A stretch of 64,000 bases of DNA from Thermoanaerobaculum sp. (GTDB lineage Bacteria; Acidobacteriota; Thermoanaerobaculia; Multivoradales; UBA5704): NCBI GenBank assembly GCA_021154885.1, contig JAJKHS010000022.1:43433-107432 (forward strand), given 5' to 3'. Position numbers and translations under genes: made by a program. The notes below the pieces were generated by a model. It ran no database searches. It was not told where the DNA came from and was given only the letters and a program-made list of their open reading frames with translations. This document shows positions 43,326 to 51,400 of this stretch, in pieces. How positions within the stretch are numbered: the first letter of the stretch is position 1; each line of letters begins with the position of its first letter.

Positions 43326-44882
43326 ATGACCGACATCGTACCGAGACGGCGGATCCGCAAGGTGCTGATCGCCAACCGTGGAGAGATCGCGGTGCGGATC
43401 CTGCGCGGCCTGCGCGAGATGGGGATCCGCTCCGCGGTCGTCTACTCCGAGCCCGACCGCCTGGGGCTGCCCGTGCTGCTGGCCGACGAGGCCTACCCCA
43501 TCGGCCCGGCGCCGTCGCGGGAGAGCTACCTGCGGGGGAAGGCCATCGTCCAGCTCGCGACGGAGATCGGAGCCGATGCCATCCATCCGGGCTACGGCTT
43601 TCTCTCCGAGCGGGCCGGCTTCGCCCGCCTCTGCCGCGACGCCGGCGTCACCTTCATCGGCCCGTCGCCCGAGGCCATCGACGCCATGGGCTCCAAGGTG
43701 GAGAGCCGGCGGCTGATGATCGCCGCGGGCGTCCCTGTGGTGCCGGGCGGCCAGGACCCGCTGCCCGACCTCGACGCGGCCCGCATCGCCGCCGAGGCCA
43801 TCGGCTACCCGGTGATGCTCAAGGCCGCGGCCGGCGGCGGCGGCAAGGGGATGCGCATGATCCCCTCGGTTGCCGAGCTGGCCGGCTCCTACCGCGCCGC
43901 CCGCTCCGAGGCCGCTGCCAGCTTCGGCGACGACTCGGTCTACCTGGAGAAGTACGTCGTCGAGCCGCGGCACGTGGAGATCCAGGTGATGGGCGACCTC
44001 CACGGCCGGGTGGTCTCGCTGGGCGAACGCGAGTGCTCCCTCCAGCGCCGGCATCAGAAGGTGGTGGAGGAGGCGCCGTCGCCGGTCGTCACCCCCGAGC
44101 TGCGCCGCCGCATGGGCGAGGCCGCTGTCAAGGCCGCCGCCGCCGTGGGCTACAGCAACGCCGGCACCTGTGAGTTCCTCCTCGCCCGGGACGGCAACTT
44201 CTACTTCCTGGAGATGAACACCCGCCTCCAAGTGGAACACCCCGTCACCGAGCTGGTGACCGGCATCGACCTCGTGCACACTCAAATCCGGGTGGCCGAG
44301 GGCGAGCCCCTGGGAGCGGAATTCGACAACGTCCAGAACCTTCAGCCCCGGGGGCACGCGATCGAGGTCCGCCTCTACGCCGAAGACCCCTTCCAGCACT
44401 TCGCGCCGTCGCCGGGGAGGATCGAGATCCTGCGCTGGCCCGACGGCCCCGGCGTGCGGGTGGACAGCGGCGTCTACGAAGGCTCCGAGATCTCCATCCA
44501 CTACGACCCGATGGTGGCCAAGCTCATCGTCTGGGCGGCCGACCGGGAGAAGGCGCTCGACCGCTTGGAACGCGCCCTCGCCGAGCTGCGAGTGGAGGGC
44601 ATCCGCACCACGGCGCCCCTCTTCCGCGCCCTGCTCGCCGACCCCGACTTCCGCTCCGGCAACCTCGACATCGGCATGCTCGACCGCAAGCTGGCGGCGG
44701 GCGAGCTGAAAGCCCCGATCGACGATGCGCTGGAGGATCTGCCACTGATCGCCGCCGCCCTCGCCCACCACGAGCGCGCCTACCAGACCGCCGCCGGGCC
44801 GTCCGACGGCACTCCCGCCCGCCGCTCGCGCTGGGCCGGCACCGCGCGCTACGAGGCGCGGAGGAACGCCTCATGGACCTGA
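43326..44882 (+). CDS. Biotin carboxylase subunit of an acyl-CoA carboxylase
   Basis: 518 residues. Biotin carboxylase (ATP-grasp): N-terminal IRKVLIANRGEIAVRILR, Gly-rich ATP loop MLKAAAGGGGKGMR, and EMNTRLQVEHPVTELVTGIDLV. It carboxylates biotin on the carrier protein using ATP and bicarbonate. The tail after residue 450 is longer than in AccC and resembles alpha subunits of propionyl/methylcrotonyl-CoA carboxylases, which carry biotin on the same chain. Here the biotin carrier is a separate gene overlapping by 10 bp. No carboxyltransferase gene is in the window, so the acyl-CoA substrate is open. Confidence 0.92.
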   Translation: MTDIVPRRRIRKVLIANRGEIAVRILRGLREMGIRSAVVYSEPDRLGLPVLLADEAYPIGPAPSRESYLRGKAIVQLATEIGADAIHPGYGFLSERAGFARLCRDAGVTFIGPSPEAIDAMGSKVESRRLMIAAGVPVVPGGQDPLPDLDAARIAAEAIGYPVMLKAAAGGGGKGMRMIPSVAELAGSYRAARSEAAASFGDDSVYLEKYVVEPRHVEIQVMGDLHGRVVSLGERECSLQRRHQKVVEEAPSPVVTPELRRRMGEAAVKAAAAVGYSNAGTCEFLLARDGNFYFLEMNTRLQVEHPVTELVTGIDLVHTQIRVAEGEPLGAEFDNVQNLQPRGHAIEVRLYAEDPFQHFAPSPGRIEILRWPDGPGVRVDSGVYEGSEISIHYDPMVAKLIVWAADREKALDRLERALAELRVEGIRTTAPLFRALLADPDFRSGNLDIGMLDRKLAAGELKAPIDDALEDLPLIAAALAHHERAYQTAAGPSDGTPARRSRWAGTARYEARRNASWT

Positions 44883-45385
44883 TCGTCCGCTCCGGCTCGC
44901 GGGAGGAGAAGGTCAGGGTCCGCCGCGAGGACCGCGACGGGGACGTCTACGAGGTCACGATCGGTGATCGCACGTACCGTGTGGATGCGGCCCGAGCCCG
45001 GCCCGGCCTTCAAAGTCTGCTGATCGAGGGCGCCCAGCACGAGGTGGCCGTCCGTCACCAAGGCGAAGGGGTCTACTGGGTGAGCACCGCGCAGGGCTCC
45101 GGCCCTGTCGAGGTCTCCGATCCCCTCACCGCGCTCGCCACCCAGACCCGCGGCGGCAAAGGCGGCCGGCGGCGCCAGACCGTCAAGGCCTACATGCCGG
45201 GCCGGGTGGTCACCCTGCTGGTCGAGGAGGGCCAGGAGGTCGCGGCCGGCCAGGGCGTGCTCGTCCTCGAAGCCATGAAGATGGAGAACGAGATCCGCGC
45301 CGAGCACGACGGCACGGTGACAAAGATCCACGTCCAGCCCGGACAGGCCGTCGACAACGGCAACCCGCTCTTCGAGCTCGAGTAG
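44873..45385 (+). CDS. Biotin carboxyl carrier protein
   Basis: 170 residues. The C-terminal biotinyl domain has the modification site EAMKMEN with K136, preceded by MPGRVVTLLVEEGQEVAAGQG. The N-terminal 90 residues are a beta-rich region like the BT domain that links biotin carboxylase to its carrier in acyl-CoA carboxylase alpha chains. The start overlaps the biotin carboxylase gene. This looks like a split alpha subunit. Confidence 0.92.
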   Translation: MDLIVRSGSREEKVRVRREDRDGDVYEVTIGDRTYRVDAARARPGLQSLLIEGAQHEVAVRHQGEGVYWVSTAQGSGPVEVSDPLTALATQTRGGKGGRRRQTVKAYMPGRVVTLLVEEGQEVAAGQGVLVLEAMKMENEIRAEHDGTVTKIHVQPGQAVDNGNPLFELE

Positions 45386-45408
45386 GGGCTTTCCTCCCCA
45401 GGACCTCC

Positions 45409-47205
45409 ATGGATCCGGATTCGAGTAGGGGCGGGTCTGGACGGCGCGAGGGGGCTCGACCCGCCCTGCTCACCGAGACCTCGGAACCCCAGGGCGGGTC
45501 GAGCCCCCTCCCATCCGTCCAGACCCGCCCCTACCCTAAACTGCTCACGGAGAGGGGAGCCGTCCTCCTGCTCCTCGGCGTCTTCGCCGTCCTCTGTGCG
45601 CACGGCCTGGTGTGGGACACCCCGACCGTCGACGAATTCGCCCACCTGCCGGCCGGCTACTACTACCTGAAGACCGCCGACTTCTCGGTCTACCCGCACA
45701 ACCCGCCGCTGCTCAAAGTCCTGGCGGCCCTCCCCCTGCTGGCGCTGCAGCCGGAGGTCGGGCCGCCTCCCCATCGCGGCTCCCCTGCCTGGCAGCCGTG
45801 GATCTTCGGCACCGACTTCATGGAGCGGAACCGGGCGATCTATGACCGCATCTTCCTGCTCGGGCGACTGCCCATCCTCGCCCTCGGCGTCTTCCTGGGG
45901 TGGATCGTCTGGCGCTGGTCGCGCGATCTCTACGGCCCTCGGGCCGGCCTGATCTCGCTCGCCGGCTACGCCTTCTGCCCGACGCTGATCGCCCACGCCC
46001 ACCTTGCCACCATCGACGCGGGGGCCGCCGCCTTCATGCTCCTGGGGCTCTGGGCGTTCCAACGCTACGTGGCAGATCCCACGCCCCGTCGGCTCCTCCT
46101 CTGCGGCCTGGCCCTGGGGCTCGCGGAGCTGGCGAAGCTCTCCTCCCTCCTCCTCTACCCCATCTTCGGCCTGCTGGCCCTGGTGGCCCTGGCGCGCGGG
46201 GACCGCTTCCCTCTGCGCCCTGGGAGCCGGCGACCCGTCCTCGGGAGCCTCGCGGCGCTGGTCCTGATCTTCGCCCTGAGTGTCGCCGTGCTCGATCTGG
46301 GTTATCTCTTTCAGGGAGTGGGCCGGCCGCTGGCGAGCTACAGCTTTCATAGTCACTTCCTGACGCGGCTCGCGAGCGTGCTTCCGGGATCGCTCCCTAT
46401 CCCCTTGCCGGGGCCCTTCCTGGAGGGCTTCGACATGGTGCAGCTCGACAGCGAGCTCGGGGAGTTCCCGAGCTACTTCCTGGGCCACTGGTCGCGCGAG
46501 GGCTCGGTCCTCTACTACCCGGCGACGCTGCTGTTCAAGACGCCCCTGCTGCTCCTGGCCGCCTGGCTGGCGGCGCCCTTCGCCCGGCTGCGACGGCCCA
46601 GGGGAGAGCTCTTCGTGGCCCTGCCACTGATCCTGCTCCTCGCGGCCTCGTCCCTCCTCTTCCACCGGATCGCCTACGGTATCCGCTACATCCTCCCCGT
46701 GCTCCCCCTGGCCCTGATCTACCTGGGGAGACTGGTCCCCTACCTTGAAACTCGTACCCGCACCCTGCGCATCGCCGCTCTGGCCGCCCTGGCGCTCTAC
46801 CCCCTCTCCGCGCTCCTCGCCACCCCGAACACCCTCGACTACTTCAACCTCCTGGCCCGCGGCCGCGGCGACCGCCTCCTCATCGACTCCAACTTCGACT
46901 GGGGCCAGGGTCTGAAGCGAGTGAAGGCCTACATGGACCGCGAGAAGCTGGACCACATGGGCCTCGCCTACTTCGGCCACGTCGATCCCGCGATCTACGG
47001 CATTCAATGGGACTTCCCCCGCCCCGACCGCCCAGGCCTCATCGCCGTGAGCGCGAACTTCCTGCATGGCTATCCCTACGTGACCTACGCCGGCGGCCGG
47101 ATGGTGCCGGTGCGGCCGGAGGCGTTTCAGTGGCTGGAGAAATATCCGGAGGTGGAGTACCTGGGGGGCGGAGTGTTCGTGGTGCAGGTGAGAGCGCGAG
47201 GCTGA
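45409..47205 (+). CDS. GT39-like polytopic membrane glycosyltransferase
   Basis: 598 residues from the ATG at 45409. Membrane segments start at GAVLLLLGVFAVLCAHGLVW, followed by the GT39 loop WDTPTVDEFAHLPAGYYYL, where DE is the expected catalytic acidic pair. Eight to ten further helices follow, and the C-terminus is a soluble domain (DSNFDWGQGLKRVKAYMDRE). The first 42 residues are encoded by a 110-bp inverted repeat, so they are probably non-functional or the start is uncertain; no ATG or GTG lies between that repeat and the first helix. Substrate unknown. Confidence 0.8.
   Translation: MDPDSSRGGSGRREGARPALLTETSEPQGGSSPLPSVQTRPYPKLLTERGAVLLLLGVFAVLCAHGLVWDTPTVDEFAHLPAGYYYLKTADFSVYPHNPPLLKVLAALPLLALQPEVGPPPHRGSPAWQPWIFGTDFMERNRAIYDRIFLLGRLPILALGVFLGWIVWRWSRDLYGPRAGLISLAGYAFCPTLIAHAHLATIDAGAAAFMLLGLWAFQRYVADPTPRRLLLCGLALGLAELAKLSSLLLYPIFGLLALVALARGDRFPLRPGSRRPVLGSLAALVLIFALSVAVLDLGYLFQGVGRPLASYSFHSHFLTRLASVLPGSLPIPLPGPFLEGFDMVQLDSELGEFPSYFLGHWSREGSVLYYPATLLFKTPLLLLAAWLAAPFARLRRPRGELFVALPLILLLAASSLLFHRIAYGIRYILPVLPLALIYLGRLVPYLETRTRTLRIAALAALALYPLSALLATPNTLDYFNLLARGRGDRLLIDSNFDWGQGLKRVKAYMDREKLDHMGLAYFGHVDPAIYGIQWDFPRPDRPGLIAVSANFLHGYPYVTYAGGRMVPVRPEAFQWLEKYPEVEYLGGGVFVVQVRARG
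45425..45534. repeat. 110-bp double inverted repeat inside a gene start
   Basis: Outer arms GTAGGGGCGGGTCTGGACGG (45425-45444) and its perfect complement (45515-45534), plus inner 19-bp perfect arms at 45449-45467 and 45491-45509. The ends, GTAGGGGC, resemble short palindromic repeats seen in many genomes. The sequence TCGAGTAGGGGC also occurs 40 bp upstream at the biotin carrier stop, a possible target duplication. Confidence 0.85.
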
Positions 47206-47229
47206 GCGCCACGAGCGGTGATCCCGGCC

Positions 47230-47508
47230 ATACGCCGCAGCGTCCGCCCATACGTCGCAACGTCCCTGGATATGAGGCAGCATCCAGCGATATGACGCAA
47301 CCTCTCGGGATATGTGGCAACATCCAGCAATATGTGGCGCCCTTCCCCACGTTGCGCCATTCCCGAGGAAGCTGCATCATATCCAGGCATTTGAGGCGTC
47401 CTTCAGAGATATGAGGCAACAGTTCCTCATACGTGGCATCTCCGGCGCATTTGAGGCTAAATCCGGCGATCTGTTGCGTCCTCTCCGGATATGTGGCAAC
47501 ATTGAACC
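47230..47508. repeat. Array of about fourteen degenerate 20-bp units
   Basis: Units start at 47230, 47250, 47270, 47290, 47310, 47330, 47350, 47370, 47389, 47409, 47429, 47449, 47469 and 47489; one unit is 19 bp. A good unit is ATATGTGGCAACATCCAGCA. Positions 1-9 (ATNTGNNGC, or ACG in some) are best kept; units 7 and 8 are diverged. Individual good units can form a small ATGT-ggca-ACAT hairpin. The period is not a multiple of three, so no frame carries a repeat protein. It fills the 314-bp gap between the GT39-like gene and the next plus-strand start. Confidence 0.85.
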
Positions 47509-47519
47509 CCAGGATCTCC

Positions 47520-48008
47520 ATGAACCCCGATCTCTCCATCGCCCAGGTGCTGTCCGATCTCGAGTCGCAGATCGCCCATCACGAGGAACGGGAGACCTTC
47601 CATGCCGGGCAGGAGGGACTCCACCGGAGCCAGCGCGAGGTGCACGCGGGTGAGTTGGCGCGGCTGCGGGAGCGCTACGAGAGCTTCAAGGCCGCGGCGC
47701 AAGCTGCCGGAGCGGAGGTCCGCCGCGGAGCGGCCCTCCGTCCGGCACAGGACGACGTGGACGCGAACCGGCGGTCGACCCTGAGCAAGCTGGTCGCGCG
47801 CCTCATCGAGCAGAAGGGCGAGGACGAGCCGTTCGGCCCCACCGCCCTGGCCCAGGAGATCAACGACCGGTACGCCAGGCGGCTACGGAACCCGGCCCGC
47901 GCCCGCAGCGTCTCCATGGCCCTCCGCCGCCTCCTCGCCGAAGGCAGCGTCCAACTCGTCAAGGAGGGCCGGGCTTTCCATGAGGCGGTTTACAGGCGGG
48001 GTACCTGA
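47520..48008 (+). CDS. Uncharacterized protein with coiled coil and winged-helix-like end
   Basis: 162 residues from the ATG at 47520; AGGA lies 6 nt upstream, and the last repeat unit ends 11 bp before it. The N-terminal half is a charged coiled coil (ESQIAHHEERETFHAGQEGL, ERYESFKAAAQAAG). The C-terminal 75 residues look like a winged helix: FGPTALAQEINDRYARRLRN, then SMALRRLLAEGSVQLVKEGR and a basic end. A DNA-binding role is possible. Its position directly after the 20-bp array suggests it might bind or be regulated through it, but that is inference. Confidence 0.72.
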   Translation: MNPDLSIAQVLSDLESQIAHHEERETFHAGQEGLHRSQREVHAGELARLRERYESFKAAAQAAGAEVRRGAALRPAQDDVDANRRSTLSKLVARLIEQKGEDEPFGPTALAQEINDRYARRLRNPARARSVSMALRRLLAEGSVQLVKEGRAFHEAVYRRGT

Positions 48009-48021
48009 GCAGTGAGCTCGT

Positions 48022-48447
48022 TCACTTCTCGTCGGACGGCTCGGGATCTAAGCCCAATCTGAGATCTGACAGCGGGTCAAAAAAGCGCTGCGCGGAATAA
48101 TCATGCCGCCAGCCCGGCGATCCCATCAGCGAGCCTGCCATCTCGCCCAAACCGAGGTCCTCGAGGCCTACGAATGAACCCTCGGAAACTCGCCATCCGA
48201 GGGGAAGCTCACCGTTGTCCGTGGCGTTCAAGAGCTCGAACAGAGTCTGGTCGACAATATCCGGGATCAACTCCCGAATTGCCTGAGAAGTTTCCTTGCT
48301 TGCCACCAGCGAACGCCACCGCTCTCCATCGGGACCAACCATCGCACCCGAAGCAAGCCGATCGCTTGCCCTGACGGCCCGGTCCCGGACCAAACGTATC
48401 AGTCCCTCCGCAAAACGCTGAAGTTCTTCTCCATGTTTTTCTGCCAT
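48022..48447 (-). CDS. Probable immunity protein for the Rhs toxin
   Basis: 141 residues from the ATG at 48447, which overlaps the Rhs stop as TAATG and has GGTGGA 5 nt upstream; an ATG at 48462 would add five residues. It is mostly helical and acidic at the C-terminus (LGLDPEPSDEK), with no signal peptide. I do not recognise its family. The position, size and coupling are those of an immunity gene that neutralises the C-terminal toxin domain of the Rhs protein. Confidence 0.75.
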   Translation of the reverse strand: MAEKHGEELQRFAEGLIRLVRDRAVRASDRLASGAMVGPDGERWRSLVASKETSQAIRELIPDIVDQTLFELLNATDNGELPLGWRVSEGSFVGLEDLGLGEMAGSLMGSPGWRHDYSAQRFFDPLSDLRLGLDPEPSDEK

Positions 48448-51400
48448 TATTTTCCACCCCATGGAATTCGCGTGGGTCCTTTGACTCCCGCCGTTTGCAG
48501 GGCGCCGATCGCCTTGTCAACAGTCGCTGCCGCTTCGCGAGCCTCCATTCCTCCGACTACCAGGGCCTGACGCTCCACAGCCGCCACATCAGTCCAGGTA
48601 AGAAGTTTACCCGAAGCGGCGAACTGTCGATAGAGTGTCTGCTGAGCACCCGTGATCCGGGCGTGACTGATGCCCAGCCGCTCGAGCTCTGCATTCGGGA
48701 TGGCCAACGCTTTGGCAGGATCGTAGTTCGGCGCTCCCCGGAACGCGCTCTTCGCCGGAATGTGATGACCGCCACCCTCGGAATAGGGTTCAAGCGCGAC
48801 ATCGCTCTTGAGCGGCCCTTGACTCACACGAACGGCCGTTGAACCCTCGGCGGCCTCCACCGCATAGCCCGCACCGGCAGTGCTTACAACATCAGTTCCA
48901 ATCTCCGTGAGCGTCGCATAGCCCTCAGCCTCCTGCCGGTTGGCTCCCAGTTTTTTCGCGACTTTCTTGACTACGTGATGAAGGCCCGTTTCCTGCCGCT
49001 CACCCGTCACAGCCTGCTTGACTCCGGTGGCAAGGTTGTCGATTCCCCGAGCGATGCAGACCCCACCAACTGCTTGTCCTACTCCTGTGGGCGTGGATAC
49101 TGCGGCTGCGCCGCCGCCGATCTGAAGCACGCCACAGACAGCTTGGATCGCACCTTCCTGTTGAATTTCTGCCTTCTTGCACTCAGCAGGATGAGCCTTG
49201 CACCAGGCCTCCTGCCTCTTTCTGTCCGCTTCCTGCTTCTTGGCTTGCCACTCAATCTTGATATCCTGATCCCCCGTTAAACCAAGCGGGTCCAAGAAAT
49301 TTTCCGGGCTGTTAAGCTCGAATATATAAAGACTCGGCCCATCGACGAACCCTAGCGGGTCCGTAGTTATGAAACGGCCCATCTCCGGGTCGTAGTACCG
49401 ATTACGAAAATAGATCAGCCCTGTTTCCGGGTCGATCTGGCGGCCTTGGAATCCGAAGAGGTTGCCGATTGTCGAGACCGCAGCCTCCCGCGGATCGGGC
49501 GCTTCAAAAAGGGTCTGCGCGTCGTGAGCGGCGACCGTGAAGGTCTTGTTGAAGGCCTCGGTTAGCGTGCCGCCGTTCAGGCCAGCCAGGGTCGTATCGA
49601 CCGCGAGAGCATGGGATCCGGCCGCCAAGGGATTCGTGCTCTTCAGGGTGTAGCGGTCGTCGCCCAGCGTCCAGGTGGTCGTGGCGCCGTCGATCTGGAT
49701 GGCGCTCGTGGTCGCGAGGTTGGGCTCTTCGGACAGCTCGATCTCAAGCGATCCGTCGCGCACGGTGACCCGCTGAAGCTGGATGGGCTTGTCGTCCTGG
49801 ACGACGGCATCGGCTGCCGGCCAGGCAAAGGTGAGCTGGAAGTCCTGCGCGGGCTGGTTCAGGAACGAGTCCTGAAGCGCCGCGGCCGGAATGGCGAGGC
49901 GGACCTGGGTATTCGCGGCGGGCGGTCCGGTGGTGGTGATCAGCAGCCGGCGGCGGGCCTGGCGGCCTGTCAGGACCGGCTGCGTCACCGTAATCCCGAT
50001 CGCTTGCTGGGCCGCAAGGTTGGTCAATGTCAAGGTATTGCCGACCAGGACCTTGGCGAGCGCCTCCGAGGAGATCCCTTCGGAGAGCTCCACCACCAGG
50101 GTGTTGCCCTTCACCCGCACCTGCTCGACGGCGGGCGGAGTGTTGTCGACGAAGATCTTTCTCTGCCCGTAGGGCGTGTACTCGTAGCGTTCGATCGGTT
50201 TGCCGCTGTTGCCGGTCATCTCGACGAGGTTGCCCGTCGAGTCGTAGAGCGGGGCGTACTTCTGTTCTGGATCCCCGTTGCCGTCGAGGTCCACCTGAAG
50301 TTGGACGAGCTCGTCCAGGCCGAGGCCGTAGATGCGGCGCTGGTCGAGGCCACCGTTCTTGTATTCCTCGGCCGGCTGCCAGCCGTGCCAGACGGTTTCT
50401 CGCGTCTCGCTGCCGGCCGTTTTTCCGACGCGGCGATTGAAGGCATCGTACCGATAGTTGGCCACTTCCTCGTTCGTACCGCGGGTCACCCGCGTGAGAC
50501 GGTTGCGGTAGTCGTACTGGAAGTGGAGGTCGCCCTTACGGGTCAGGTTACCGTTCGGATCCCACTCGAGGGCCACGCCGCCCACGGAGGCCGGCCGGTT
50601 GCGCTTGGAGTCATCGAGCGGGAGAGCAACGGGCGTCGCGACGCCGTTCTTTGTCTCCGTGCGGGCCAGGAGGTTCTGCGCCTTGTCGTAGGTGTACGAG
50701 AAGGCGTCGGGCAGGTTGGCGAAGGCCGCAGGATCGACCTTATGGTTGTTGGTGACCAGAGCGAGCGGGTCGGGCGACTTGCCTGCCTGCGTGAGCCGTT
50801 CGGCGCCGTCGTAGGCCAGGAGCAGGCCCTGTTTCTCAAGGTCGCCACGGGACTGGGCCGCCTTGAGGCTCCGCGGAGTCCAGGCCAGGCTCTCGCGGAA
50901 GACGGTCTGGCCGGAGGCCATGCGGAAGGTCTCGTCGAGCAGCCGGCGGGCGGCGTCGTACTCGCGGCTTCCAGTCAGGCCGTTGAAGAGGGACTTCGAG
51001 GCCACGAGGCCGGGGCCGCGGTAGCCGTAGCGCACGGTTTCTTCGAGGGGGCCGTTGGCTCTGCCAATGGAGGTCGGCCGATTGAGCTCATCGAAGGACT
51101 GGCCCAGAGCGAAGCCCGAGGGATACTGGACACGGAGCGCATTGCCCACGCCGTCGTAATCGAAGCTCAGGTCGCGGCCGGCGTTGCGCTCGTGAATGGG
51201 GCGCGACAACGAATCGAAAGTCAGATCCGTGGCGATGCTTCCGGATTGCACATGGGTCATGCGGCCCATACCGTCGTGGGTAAAGCTCTCGGCCGTGGGC
51301 CCGAGGATCCCGGGAGCGGGCGCCACCGTGCGGCCGGTGAGGCGGTTCGCCGTGTCAAAGGCCTGAGTGACCACGGTGCCGTTGGGGTCCGTGACCTGCT

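Noticed and set aside
47230..47508. Possible CRISPR array
   Set aside because: Units are 20 bp and degenerate, without constant repeats alternating with unique spacers, and no cas genes are nearby.
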